Assembly: GCA_030695565.1 (NCBI GenBank)
Contig: JAUYRZ010000018.1
Span: 1-64,000 of the forward strand
DNA length: 64,000 nucleotides
Direction: 5' to 3'
Source of the DNA: Archangium sp.
GTDB taxonomy: Bacteria; Myxococcota; Myxococcia; Myxococcales; Myxococcaceae
Every line of letters begins with the position of its first letter. Positions within the stretch are counted from its first letter, which is position 1. Positions 44,897-53,313 of the stretch are shown piece by piece. The translations under genes and the position numbers were made by a program. The notes under the pieces were generated by a model. That model searched no databases. It had not been told where the DNA came from and saw only the letters and a program-made list of their open reading frames with translations.

Positions 44897-45073
44897 TCAA
44901 CTTCTCCGCCGTCTGTTGGGTGGCGCCAACGCACGGCTTCCGGTCGAGGTCTCGAGCCGTGCGTTCACCGTCTGATGAACTTTGTCGCAGGCCTGAACGT
45001 GCGCCAGGTTGAGCGCCGTGGTGCTGCGCGAGAGATCGGCCCCACCCTCGAGTGAGATCAGCGACTGCATCAT
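44897..45073 (-). CDS. Possible small protein or C-terminal gene remnant
   Basis: 58 codons from ATG 45073. MMQSLISLEGGADLSRSTTA then LNLAHVQACDKVHQTVNARL has a natural-looking helical composition unlike the frames around it, and then ends RALAPPNRRRRS. It sits at the edge of the IS91-like remnants and could be a fragment. No family is recognised. Confidence 0.25.
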   Translation of the reverse strand: MMQSLISLEGGADLSRSTTALNLAHVQACDKVHQTVNARLETSTGSRALAPPNRRRRS

Positions 45074-45124
45074 CACCGCTGACCCCGCCCTCGATGTGCC
45101 GGCGAGAGAGAGGGTGCCTGGGAG

Positions 45125-45878
45125 GTGGCGAACGCACCAACCGCGAACAGCGGGCTCGAAGGCCCGGCGCACTGCGGCGGTTTCACAGCGGGGCGAGCAG
45201 CGGGCGAGGTGGTGACGCTGCCTCCGCCCGACGACGCGCAGGTGACGGCGCTGCTCGCCCGCGTGCTGCGGCAGGCCAGAGCCGACTGGGCAGCGGCCGA
45301 CGCGGCGTGGGCAGAGGACGAATACGAGGGCCTTCGGGCCGAGGCGCTGCAGCGGCCGCTGGGCCTGGAGCTGCCGGCCAGCCCGCACCGCCGGCGACGG
45401 GTGGCCGTGCTGGAGGGCTTCTCGCTCCACGCAGACACCGCGGTGCATGGCCATGACAGACAAGGCTTGGGGAGGCTGTGCAGGTACGGCCTTCACCGTC
45501 ACCGCGGCGGCGCTGGTGAAGCGCCTGGTGGCCTCGCTGCCTCCGCCCAACAGACACCTCACCAGCTTCCACGGCGTCTACGGCCCCAACTCCCGCCTCC
45601 GGCCCATCGTCATGATGCGGCCCACGCCGCCCACGGCCCCGACTCCGGCGGTGTCAGCCCCCAGGCACCTGTGCAGGCGCATCGACTGGGCCACCTTGCA
45701 CCGCCGCACCTTCGGCACCGACGTCCTGCAGTGTCCCTGCGGTGGGCGCCGCACCGTCACCGCCCTCCACTCCACCCGCAAGGCCGCCGAGAAGCGCCTC
45801 GTCGAGCTGGGTCTGCCCTGCCGCTCGCGCCTCCTCCCGCCGCAGACAGCTCCGCCTCAGCGCGAGCTCGCGGTGTAG
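45125..45878 (+). pseudogene. IS91-family (Y2) transposase, C-terminal remnant with deletion and frameshift
   Basis: Frame 2 from ~45125 reads DAQVTALLARVLRQARADWA, then VAVLEGFSLHADTAVHGHDR and QGLGRLCRYG, the IS801/IS91 transposase core. At about 45487 the frame changes and continues as FTVTAAALVKRLVASLPPPN, HLTSFHGVYGPNSRLRPIV and IDWATLHRRTFGTDVLQCPC with GG following (zinc ligands), ending at 45878. About 25-30 residues are missing at the join. The catalytic tyrosine region and N-terminus are absent. The element's putative oriIS end follows 14 bases later. Confidence 0.85.
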
Positions 45879-45892
45879 CGCCCCGGAGTCCC

Positions 45893-46060
45893 CGCGCCCG
45901 ACTCGCAGGGCACCCGTGCGTCTGCCCTCGCGCACACAGCCCGTCGGCGAGTTCCACGGCCGGCTCCCCACGACTCATCCCCCGCCCTCACTCCCGCGGA
46001 CTTCGCGACGTCTCTCGCGTGCCCTCTCGGATTTGCCCGGGTTGTTTCACTTGTCCGTTC
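45893..46060 (+). mobile_element. IS91-like element end (putative oriIS), copy 1
   Basis: ~165-base sequence beginning CGCGCCCGACTCGCAGGG and ending GGGTTGTTTCACTTGTCC with GTTC at 46057-46060. It lies directly 3' of the transposase remnant, where IS91 elements carry oriIS. A small inverted repeat (CGCGA...TCGCG) lies ~40 bases before the end. Three further copies lie at 49074, 51763 and 53314. Confidence 0.75.
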
Positions 46061-46216
46061 TTCCTCTCTCTCGTTGCTGCGCGACACTCGAGATTCAGTG
46101 GGCCACGCGGTGGTGGGACCTCGGGCACGAACGGCTTGAGGCAGTTCCTGCCCCCCGGATAAGCGCCGCTCGCTTCGCCGCTGAACTCCTCACACGGGCT
46201 CGTGGTACGCCCGCTG

Positions 46217-47749
46217 ATGGAACGCACTCGCGCGCCAGGTTTCGTCGAGGCGAGCAGTGGCTCGTGCGTGGCCTGTGGCAGCGCGCTCACTGAGCTTCGT
46301 TGTGGACACTGCGGAGTGGCGTCGAAGGCAGGTGCATGGCGAGTCGTCCGCGTCATCGCTCAGTCGCCGCGAGGGCGAACCTGCCTCGCCCAGAGCGCGG
46401 GGGGCGAGCAGGTGGTGCTCAAGGAGCTCGTCTTCGTCTCGGTTCCCTCGACCATCGAGCTCGACGCCTTCGAGCGCGAGGGCCGCCTGCTGCGCGAGCT
46501 CTCGCACGCGCGCATTCCGCGCTTCGTGGACGCCTTCCGTGAAGGGGAGGGTGTCCACACCAGGCTCTACCTCGCGCAGGAGTACGTGCCTGGGAAGAAC
46601 CTGGAGCAGGAGCTCGCCGAGCGGCGTTGGTCCGAGGACGAGGCGCGGTCGCTGCTGCTCGAGCTGCTCGAGCTGCTCGAGCTGCTCGAGGTGCTCGCCT
46701 ATCTCCACGGGCGCTCACCGCAGATCATCCACCGCGACGTCAAGCCGGCGAACATCATCCGCCGCGGCGATGGCACCTTGACGCTCGTCGACTTCGACGC
46801 GGCGCGCGAGGTGTCGAGCGCGGGCACGCACCGGGGCACGCTGGTGGGGACGGCCGGCTACGCCCCTCCAGAGCAGTTCGCCGGTACGGTCGACGCGTCG
46901 AGCGATCTCTACGCGCTGGGCGCGACCGTGCTTCACCTGCTGACGCGTCGTCCTCCCCATGAGTCGTGGGACGAGGCGCTGCAGGTGCGTGTCGGGCCCT
47001 TGGCGAACGTGTCGTCGTCGTTCCGAGCGATCCTCGAGCGCCTCGTTCACGCACGTCGACCGGAGCGCTTCAAGAGCGTCGCGGAGGTGGTCGCGGCGCT
47101 GGAAGCGAAGGAGACCCAGCCGACGAAGGTGGCTTTGCCCGGGCTCTGGTTGATCGGTGTGGCGGCGGTGTTCGCGTTGGCCTGGCTTCTGGTTCCCGCC
47201 CAGCAGCCCACGTCAGGGCCCTCGTCGCCTGTCGCCGTGACGGCTCCGCTCGAGCCGGTTCGAGCGCCGCCAGCCGTGGTGCCGCCTCAGCCCGTCGCCG
47301 TCGTGGCCCCCGTGGTGCCTGAGAAGCCAGCTGTCCCCGCGGGTGCGTTCTTCGATTTCCCCAGCGCAGCCGAGCCCACGCTGCGAGTGACATACGTCGG
47401 GGCGCGCTGGAGTGATGCGCGCTCGCCGCTGCTTCCGGAGCTCGGCATGGGCGGGCAGCTGCCGAGCGGGGAGCGGTGGGCGCTCCTGGATCTCGAAGTT
47501 CACCGCACCGAGGAGGGCTCACCCGTCTTCAGGCCGGAGCGGGCGCTGCAGGTCTTCGATGCCCACGGTGTGGCAGTGCCGCTCGTCTTCGTTCCGATCT
47601 CGGACCCAGACCTGCGCCGCCAGTTCGTCACCATCTTCGGGCTGCGGGTGGGGGAGACGAAGCGCGCCACGGTGGGCGCCAGGCTGCGCCTGGCTGAGGG
47701 GCCCTTCGAGTTGGTCTTCCCCGGCGGGAAGGCGGTGCCCGTTGAATAG
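46217..47749 (+). CDS. Ser/Thr protein kinase with N-terminal zinc ribbon and membrane anchor
   Basis: 510 residues from ATG 46217 (GTG 46202 possible). [17 protein letters not shown] is a four-Cys zinc ribbon. The kinase core has Lys in [31 protein letters not shown] and [10 protein letters not shown], that is DFD instead of DFG, then [32 protein letters not shown] comes from a 9-base tandem repeat that lengthens the helix before the catalytic loop. A membrane helix ([20 protein letters not shown]) and a Pro/Val linker lead to a ~140-residue outer domain ([20 protein letters not shown]). It is the first intact gene after IS91-like end copy 1. Confidence 0.8.
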   Translation: MERTRAPGFVEASSGSCVACGSALTELRCGHCGVASKAGAWRVVRVIAQSPRGRTCLAQSAGGEQVVLKELVFVSVPSTIELDAFEREGRLLRELSHARIPRFVDAFREGEGVHTRLYLAQEYVPGKNLEQELAERRWSEDEARSLLLELLELLELLEVLAYLHGRSPQIIHRDVKPANIIRRGDGTLTLVDFDAAREVSSAGTHRGTLVGTAGYAPPEQFAGTVDASSDLYALGATVLHLLTRRPPHESWDEALQVRVGPLANVSSSFRAILERLVHARRPERFKSVAEVVAALEAKETQPTKVALPGLWLIGVAAVFALAWLLVPAQQPTSGPSSPVAVTAPLEPVRAPPAVVPPQPVAVVAPVVPEKPAVPAGAFFDFPSAAEPTLRVTYVGARWSDARSPLLPELGMGGQLPSGERWALLDLEVHRTEEGSPVFRPERALQVFDAHGVAVPLVFVPISDPDLRRQFVTIFGLRVGETKRATVGARLRLAEGPFELVFPGGKAVPVE

Positions 47750-47790
47750 GCACCCGCAGCCGTGACTGCGCTCGGCAACTATCGTGCGTC

Positions 47791-48735
47791 ATGGTGCGAC
47801 AAACTCTCATGAGCACCATCTCGCGAACGAACAGCAGCGACTCGGTCATGCGGCAGCAGAGCTTGAACCGGCAGGCAGAGTCCTCCACGAAGGTGAAGCA
47901 ACAGGCTGGCCACGAGCGCCAGTCGCAGTTCGTTGGCGACGAGGTCCAGGCGCTGCGGAACACGCGCCAGGCGCTCGGCGCGGCTCGGGAAGAAGAGATT
48001 CGTGACCAACTGGAGCAGCAACAGCCGGTCGCGCCCGACGCGGGCGTTCACACGGTGGTGCCCGGCGACACGCTCTGGGCGATCGCCCGCGCCAACGGAG
48101 TGCCGCTTCAGCAGCTCATCGAGGCCAACCCGCAGATTCAGAACCCCGACCTCATCTTTCCCGGGCAGCGCATCAACTTGCCGGGTGGGGCACAGCCTCC
48201 GTCGAGCGGCGCTGAGCCTCCGTCGAGTGGCGCTGAGCCTCCGTCGAGTGGCGATGCGCCTCCCGTTGGGGGCACCACCGAGGTCGATGCGATCGGCGCT
48301 GACGCCGGGCTCAACGAGCGGGCGCAGGCGGCGATGCGCTACTTCGAGAGCCAGGGTTGGTCGAAGGAGCAGGCCGCTGGCATCGTCTCGAATCTCATCT
48401 ACGAGTCGGGTGGGCAGCTCAACCATCGCCAGGCGCAGTTTGGTGGCGGGCCCGGGTTTGGCCTCGCGCAGTGGGAAGGCCCTCGCCAGGCTGACTTCCA
48501 GCGCGTGATGGGCGTCGACATTCGCCAATCGACCTTCGAGCAGCAGCTCGCCTTCATTCAGTGGGAGCTGACCAACACCGAGTCGGCCGCCGGCGACGCG
48601 CTCCGAGGCGCTGGTACCGCGGACGAGGCAGCCAACATCTTCCTGCGTCGCTTCGAGAGGCCGCGTGATCCCGACGCGTCGCAGGCTGAGCGCACGCGGC
48701 TCGCCAACAAGTTGTTCAGCGGCGAGTCGCTGTGA
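47791..48735 (+). CDS. LysM domain and phage-tail-lysozyme-type protein
   Basis: 314 residues from GTG 47791 or ATG 47809. No signal peptide. VHTVVPGDTLWAIARANGVP with FPGQRINLP is a LysM peptidoglycan-binding domain (~86-132). A linker with three PPSSGAE-type repeats (21-base DNA units) follows. Residues ~170-314 match the phage tail lysozyme fold: AAMRYFESQGWSKEQAAGIV, SNLIYESGG (catalytic Glu) and GFGLAQWEGPRQADF. It should cleave cell-wall glycan. Without an export signal it may leave by phage-tail-like or lysis-dependent release; that is inference. Confidence 0.8.
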   Translation: MVRQTLMSTISRTNSSDSVMRQQSLNRQAESSTKVKQQAGHERQSQFVGDEVQALRNTRQALGAAREEEIRDQLEQQQPVAPDAGVHTVVPGDTLWAIARANGVPLQQLIEANPQIQNPDLIFPGQRINLPGGAQPPSSGAEPPSSGAEPPSSGDAPPVGGTTEVDAIGADAGLNERAQAAMRYFESQGWSKEQAAGIVSNLIYESGGQLNHRQAQFGGGPGFGLAQWEGPRQADFQRVMGVDIRQSTFEQQLAFIQWELTNTESAAGDALRGAGTADEAANIFLRRFERPRDPDASQAERTRLANKLFSGESL

Positions 48736-48826
48736 TCATCGGTGTGGTGTCGGTCTGAATGTGAGGAGCTGTTTCGCTACAGGCAGCGAGAACGAGAAGC
48801 ACCAGTGACGCATGCCCTCATATCTT

Positions 48827-48876
48827 CCTCTCCCTGCGAAGCGTGCGAAGCGGGGAGAGGGTCGGGGTGAGGGGCT
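48827..48876. repeat. CCTCTCCC hairpin repeat, copy 7 of 8
   Basis: CCTCTCCC 48827-48834, 18-base loop containing GCGAAGCGTGCGAAGCG, GGGAGAGG 48853-48860, tail GTCGGGGTGAGGGGCTC. The loop itself holds a duplicated GCGAAGCG unit, so this copy is a longer variant. Confidence 0.75.
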
Positions 48877-49073
48877 CACTGCACGCACCTCTTGCGCCAC
48901 GTCTCAGCGCACACCGCTTGCATCCCTCCCAGAGGATGCGCCGAGCGGTCCAGGTCTCGATGAACCGGCATGAGGTTGGTGACCAGCATCAACGCGTTCA
49001 TGAAGATCGCGAGCTCCCAGACCGCGGGCTGCTTCGTGATCAGCGGAATCGGACCCGACAGCGTGAGGCCGCT
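48876..49073 (-). pseudogene. C-terminal gene remnant next to IS91-like end copy 2
   Basis: Open from the repeat boundary to a stop at 48876: SGPIPLITKQPAVWELAIFM, NALMLVTNLMPVHRDLDRSA, HPLGGMQAVCAETWRKRCVQ. One hydrophobic segment is visible, and the NALMLVTNLMPV stretch faintly recalls M50 peptidase membrane motifs, too little for a call. The 5' part of the gene was lost at the insertion. Confidence 0.35.
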
Positions 49074-49240
49074 CGCGCCCGAGTCGCAGGGCACCCGTGC
49101 GTCTGCCCTCGCGCACACAGCCCGTCGGCGAGTTCCACGGCCGGCTCCCAACGTCTTCTCGGCCACCCTCACACCCCGCGGACTTCGCGAGCTCTCTCGC
49201 GTGCCCTCTCGGATTTGCCCGGGTTGTTTCACTTGTCCGT
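49074..49240 (+). mobile_element. IS91-like element end (putative oriIS), copy 2
   Basis: Nearly identical to copy 1 in its first ~85 bases and last ~60 bases. It contains the best version of the terminal hairpin, CGCGAG-CTCT-CTCGCG (49187-49202). It ends TTTCACTTGTCC followed by GTAG rather than GTTC, and runs straight into an inverted transposase fragment, so this junction has been rearranged. Confidence 0.75.
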
Positions 49241-49466
49241 AGCCCCGGCTCTTGCAACAGAACGCCACCACGCGCGACTCAGCGCAGGCCTCGCACGTCA
49301 CTGCGACGAAGCCGTACCGCAGCTCGCCGCACTTGAGGTACCGCTCCACCTCCAGCTTCACCCGCGGCGGCATCGAGCTCGACACCTCTGGCCAGCCCCG
49401 CCGGAAGGCCTCGTGCAGCACCGACTTCCCCGGCGCCGGTCGCCGGTCCTCCACGCCCTCACCCAC
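49241..49466 (-). pseudogene. IS91-family transposase, N-terminal remnant
   Basis: From GTG 49466: GKSVLHEAFRRGWPEVSSSM, LEVERYLKCGELRYGFVAVT, CEACAESRVVAFCCKSRG, the N-terminal zinc-binding domain of IS91/IS801 transposases (C-x2-C...CCKSRG). The coding is cut at 49241 by end copy 2. It is in the opposite orientation to the C-terminal remnant at 45125, so it comes from a second insertion or an inversion. Confidence 0.85.
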
Positions 49467-49471
49467 CCGCT

Positions 49472-49756
49472 TCGTCTCCTGGCACCGTCATCGTCGAGCT
49501 CGACCTCGCCCCGCCCGCTCGCGTCGATGCGCTGCGCATCAGCGACGATGTGAACCGCCCAACGTTCACCCAGTGCGTCACCACAGCGATGCGGGGCGTG
49601 CGCTTCGCTGCGCTCGACGAAGAGATCTCGGTGCACGTGCCGTACGTTCTGAGCCCCGAGCGCAAGTACCCGCAGCCACCTCTGCTCAGCCCGAGCCGCG
49701 GCGAGGGCAGGCCTGATACGGTGCCTCGGATGAACGCACGGGGGAGACTGGTTTAA
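49472..49756 (+). pseudogene. 5'-truncated gene end, AgmX/TonB-like C-terminal domain
   Basis: Open frame ending at 49756: VIVELDLAPPARVDALRISD, PTFTQCVTTAMRGVRFAALD, EEISVHVPYVLSPERKYPQP. The pattern of a single Cys in a TFxxCVxxAMRGVRF helix followed by VPYVLSP is that of the C-terminal domain of AgmX/TonB-like myxobacterial proteins. The N-terminal part is missing at the border with the transposase fragment. Confidence 0.5.
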
Positions 49757-49851
49757 AAGAACGAGCGCTCAAGGAAGCACCAGATCGAGCCGGTGGCGCA
49801 CGTCCGCGACGAGAAGGTCCCAACCGAAGTCCCAGATGGTAGAGCCTCCGC

Positions 49852-50076
49852 ATGATTCTTCGCACAGCCACTCTCGCCATCGCCCTTTCGCTCCTCGGTT
49901 CAGGCTGCAAGTCCAGAGGTACCCGTCTCGACGAGTGCGGCAAGCCGTGCTCGGAGAAGCAGGCGGCCGCCGAGAAGGAGTGCGGCAAGGGTGATGCTGC
50001 CGACAGGGCGTGCTGGGACAATCAAAGGCCTGCGATCGACGCGTGTTTTGCGGCCTGCCTTGAGTCCGTGAAATAG
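49852..50076 (+). CDS. Small Cys-rich lipoprotein
   Basis: 74 residues. MILRTATLAIALSLLGSGC is a lipoprotein signal (lipobox LGSGC). The mature part has six more Cys in a spaced pattern (DECGKPCSEKQ, KECGKGD, RACWDNQRPAIDACFAACLE) that would form disulphides in the periplasm. No family recognised. It appears intact among surrounding remnants. Confidence 0.6.
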   Translation: MILRTATLAIALSLLGSGCKSRGTRLDECGKPCSEKQAAAEKECGKGDAADRACWDNQRPAIDACFAACLESVK

Positions 50077-50239
50077 CTCGAAGGACAAGAAGAACAACCC
50101 GGCCAAACCCGCGGCCGAGGCTGAAGGCGCCCGAGGTCGCGGATGCCGGCACGCTGTGCTGGGCACGAACCACCCTCTCAGCGCGCTCGAAGGCCCGGGT
50201 CAGGCCGGTCAGCTCACGCCCCTCCCCGAGCCGTGATCG

Positions 50240-50703
50240 TCACTTGCTGAAGGTCGCGAGCAGCTCGAGCTTGTCGCTCTCGTCGCGGCTGCGTGCGCGA
50301 ACACGAAGTAGCCGCGGCTTCAGGGGACGGCTTTGGCGCTGATGCCGGCCGTCATCTGCCCGGTGCTCAAGGACACCTCGAGGATCGGCGCTGCTCCCTC
50401 GGCCGCCCCTTCGAACACCTGGTGACCCATGCTGCGGAGTACGTGAACCCACGCGGCGGTGTGGGTGGTCGGCGTTCCGCAGATCACCGTGCAGGTCTGG
50501 CCGACGCAGCCACCGCCGTCCATCCACGCGGTGGTCACCTCGACGAAGTTGTCCTTCGCGTTCCACGCGTCGATCGCTGCAGCGGGGAGCATCCAACACA
50601 CGATTCCAGCGGGCGAGAGCGCGCGGAGCTCCGCGTCGGTCACCGAGAACGCCGCGGTGGAGAGCAGGTCGTCCATTGACGCCTTGCGGAGGTCGACCAC
50701 CAC
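50240..50703 (-). pseudogene. Degraded gene, family unknown
   Basis: One frame reads VVVDLRKASMDDLLSTAAFS, VTDAELRALSPAGIVCWMLP, VGQTCTVICGTPTTHTAAWV, VLRSMGHQVFEGAAEGAAP and stops at KAVP (50320). The same strand one frame over continues with RDESDKLELLATFSK to a stop at 50240, and the intervening codons still spell GYFVFAHAA. A stop and a frameshift thus split a once continuous protein. The 5' limit is uncertain. Confidence 0.45.
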
Positions 50704-51103
50704 CGAACCACCCGGAAGCCTGGACGTCAGCCTGCCGGTGGACACCGCGTGCGCCGCCTCGCCCGTCACCTTCGGACCGCCGCGGGTGAAGGGCTCCAGC
50801 GCCGGTGGGTCAGCCGGTTTGTTGGTCCGAAGAGGCGATCGAGAAATCCCATGCGCCGCTAACCCCTCACGCGGGGACGGTGTGCAGAACGCTGCGAGCG
50901 GAGTCGAGGGGCGCCGAGCGCGCAACTCCACAGAACGCAAAGCGCCATGGCGTTCGCATCTCGACAAGCTCGGTGTGAACGGTCTTGCGACACGTATTTC
51001 TGCCAACCCGCTCGAGATGAACGGGGTAGCGACGAAGGGTTCGCCCTTCGACAAGCTCAGGGTGAACGGACCTACCGACACTTCGGCTCGACCCTCCGGG
51101 GGC
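50704..51103. other. Gene-free stretch with two REP-like repeats
   Basis: No supported gene. Two imperfect inverted repeats lie at 50952-50980 and 51039-51067, of the GTTC(A/G)CCCT-TCGACAAGCTC-AGGGTGAAC type. The second has complementary arms GTTCGCCCT and AGGGTGAAC with one mismatch. These are REP-like units seen in many genomes. Confidence 0.7.
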
Positions 51104-51770
51104 TCAGTCCCAGCGGCTGGTGAAGCTCAGGCGCACGCCGCGGAAATAGCCGGGAGCCCCGATGCCGGTGTCGCGCACTTCGAGCACCCAGTCGCCGTTG
51201 ATGCCTTCGTCTCCGGGCACGCGGAGCGGGACGCGACCACCCAGACCGCGCACCGTGTTCGACGGCGTCTCGTGGGTGGGGTTGAGAATTCTCCACTCGA
51301 CCCGCGAGCTGGCGATGCCGTCGGCGAAGAGCTGCACTCGAAGCTGCTGTTCGAATACGCCGGTTACTTCGCGCACACGCCGGTGGTGAGCGTTCCGTTG
51401 GGCAGCTCGAACGAGCCGTGGCACATCGGCGTTTCCTGAGGGCAGTCGCTGCGCTCGTCGCACGCCCCAGCGGTGATCAGGCCGCAGGCCGAGGTGACGA
51501 AGACGCGAATCGACGAGGGCACCACGTTGCGCTTCGGAATGCGCCCCACCGCGAGCTCGTTCGGGAGCCACGGGGTGCAGCCTGCGCCCGGCTCGGTCAC
51601 CGTCGCCCAGATCGAGAGCGTCTGGCCGGTCGCACTCAGCTGCGCGCGGGTGGGCGTCAGCCGCGAGCTCGCGCTCTTCGCTTCGGGGCGCCAGACGACC
51701 AGCCAGTTGCTCGAGTAGCTCACCGTCGGAGTCGCCGCTCCGAGCAGTGCGCGTGCTGCTGCCAGCCCCT
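51104..51770 (-). pseudogene. Broken gene ending in a proprotein-convertase P-domain-like module
   Basis: From the edge of IS91-like end copy 3 one frame reads SYSSNWLVVWRPEAKSASSR, LTPTRAQLSATGQTLSIWAT, DCPQETPMCHGSFELPNGTL and stops after TGVCAK at 51364. The next frame then carries LRVQLFADGIASSRVEWRIL and GINGDWVLEVRDTGIGAPGY, FRGVRLSFTSRWD to a stop at 51104; NGDW-LEV-D-G-G resembles the P-domain of proprotein convertases. The start is missing and a frameshift lies near 51370. Confidence 0.55.
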
Positions 51771-51886
51771 CCGCGAGTTCCGCGTCCGGCTCCCAACGTC
51801 TTCTCGGCCACCCTCACACCCCGGGACTTCGCGAGCTCTCTGGCGTGCCCTCTCGGATTTGCCCGGGTTGTTTCACTTGTCCGTTC
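51763..51886 (+). mobile_element. IS91-like element end (putative oriIS), copy 3
   Basis: Shorter copy starting CAGCCCCTCCGCGAGTTCC, ending GGGTTGTTTCACTTGTCC with GTTC at 51883-51886. No transposase remains beside it. It truncates the P-domain gene to its left and is followed after ~90 bases by the AbiEii-type pair. Confidence 0.75.
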
Positions 51887-51976
51887 GCGGATGATCCGGG
51901 GACTCCGATCGCACCCCGCTCTCGCCGTGCTGGTCGGAGACGCTGAACCTCGAGCCCTTGGTGTAGCGTTGCATCA

Positions 51977-52294
51977 GTGCTGCCGCCCACGACACCCGAG
52001 CTCCGCAACCCGGAGCACCGCCCCTACTTCCTGTGGTGGCTCGACGCGACTGTCGCCGACCTTCGCCGTGAGCTGGCCTCGCCCGACCTCGACACCCGCG
52101 CGTACTGGATGGGCGCGCTGCTTCGCGAGGCGAACACGCGAGACGTCTGGTTGTTCGTGAGTGAGCAGGACATCGTCGACATGTGGCCGCACCTGACGCG
52201 TTACCTCGGTAAGGCGCGCGCGCGGTGGGCGTGGCTGATGCAACTGCCGATGCTGCCGTGGCCGCCGCCGGAGGCGCATGCGCGCAGCCTTTGA
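51977..52294 (+). CDS. Partner (putative antitoxin) of the AbiEii-type nucleotidyltransferase
   Basis: 105 residues from GTG 51977. HRPYFLWWLDATVADLRREL, TRAYWMGALLREANTRDVWL, FVSEQDIVDMWPHLTRYLGK. Genes of this kind (PYFLWD, then RAYxxARLL, then EDVWxxVS) are regularly found just upstream of AbiEii-like nucleotidyltransferase genes. The 3' end overlaps the next gene by 17 bases. A role as antitoxin is inferred from this arrangement; no DNA-binding domain is visible. Confidence 0.6.
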   Translation: MLPPTTPELRNPEHRPYFLWWLDATVADLRRELASPDLDTRAYWMGALLREANTRDVWLFVSEQDIVDMWPHLTRYLGKARARWAWLMQLPMLPWPPPEAHARSL

Positions 52295-52931
52295 CGCCCG
52301 CATCGCCTCACCCGAGGTGCTGGGCTTCATTCGTGAATGTCAGGCGCGAGCTCGCTGTGCTCTCGCTGGTGGCGTCGCGCTGAGCGGCGCCTACCTCGGG
52401 CACCGTTTGTCCAAGGACATCGACCTCTTCGTGAACGAGCGCTCAGCGCTGCGCCGCCTCGTCGACGCCCTGCCTGAAGCGGCCCACGCCGTGGGTGGCA
52501 CCATCACGCTCGTTCAGGATGCGGGGACCTTCGTTCGCGCAGAGTTGCAGCTCCCCAGCCAGCGCATCGACGTCGACCTGGCAGTCGACGCCACGCCAAC
52601 GCTTGCACCGCCACAGCGCCTTGACGGAGTCGAGGTGATCTCCCTCGAGGACCTCCGCGCGTCGAAGCTGACCTGCCTGCTGTCGCGCTCGGAGCCCCGA
52701 GACCTCGTCGACGTGCTGTTCCTCGAGCGCGCCGGGTTCCCGCCCGACGCTGACCTCGAGCTCGCGCTCATGAAGGATGCCGGCATGGACCCCGGCGTGA
52801 TGGGCTGGTTGCTCGATCAGTTTCCGGTGGCGCCGTTGCCCGTCATGCTCTCGCCGTTGACGTCGCAGGAGCTGAAAACCTATCGAGACGGGCTCAGCGA
52901 GCGCATGCGGCAGCTCGCGCGAAAGCCCTGA
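52278..52931 (+). CDS. AbiEii/AbiGii-type nucleotidyltransferase (putative toxin)
   Basis: 217 residues. CALAGGVALSGAYLGHRLSK then DIDLFV is the nucleotidyltransferase signature of the AbiEii family (GG-x-AL, HR-S-DIDLF), with the third acidic residue in RIDVDLAVDATP. LEDLRASKLTCLLSRSEPRD LVDV follows, also typical of the family. AbiEii toxins transfer nucleotides to tRNA and act in phage exclusion. The motif is intact, so an active enzyme is expected. It lies between IS91-like end copies 3 and 4. Confidence 0.8.
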   Translation: MRAAFDARIASPEVLGFIRECQARARCALAGGVALSGAYLGHRLSKDIDLFVNERSALRRLVDALPEAAHAVGGTITLVQDAGTFVRAELQLPSQRIDVDLAVDATPTLAPPQRLDGVEVISLEDLRASKLTCLLSRSEPRDLVDVLFLERAGFPPDADLELALMKDAGMDPGVMGWLLDQFPVAPLPVMLSPLTSQELKTYRDGLSERMRQLARKP

Positions 52932-53313
52932 GGCTCCGCCTGCCTGGCAGAGCTGTCATCATCGCGCGCATGCACTGGCAGTCGTGGGTGGCCTCGCCGA
53001 CATGTGACCGAGGGCCGCGCGACCCTGCCGACCCTCGAAGGGGACTCGGTCGAGCAGTGGGTCCTGCCAGAGACGGTCATGGCTGGAATGGTCGTGGTGT
53101 TCGCCGCACCATCGGGTGATCGGGCTTGAACTGCATCGCCAACGGCGCGCTGAAGGCGTTGACTGGTTCGGCAGACCCGGCACCTCGAATCGCGCTGTGG
53201 GACCCGCCCTCGACCAGCCTGCAGAGCGGCGACGAGACGCCTGACGCATCACCGGGCTGACGCTGAGCGGAATCAGACTCCTCAACGTCCTGGCACGGCT
53301 TGCCACACCCGAA
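52932..53313. other. Gene-poor stretch between AbiEii-type gene and IS91-like end copy 4
   Basis: No convincing gene. On the minus strand a short fragment (GAGSAEPVNAFSAPLAMQFK) looks protein-like, but it has no start and is only ~60 codons; it may be the debris of a captured gene. Confidence 0.5.
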
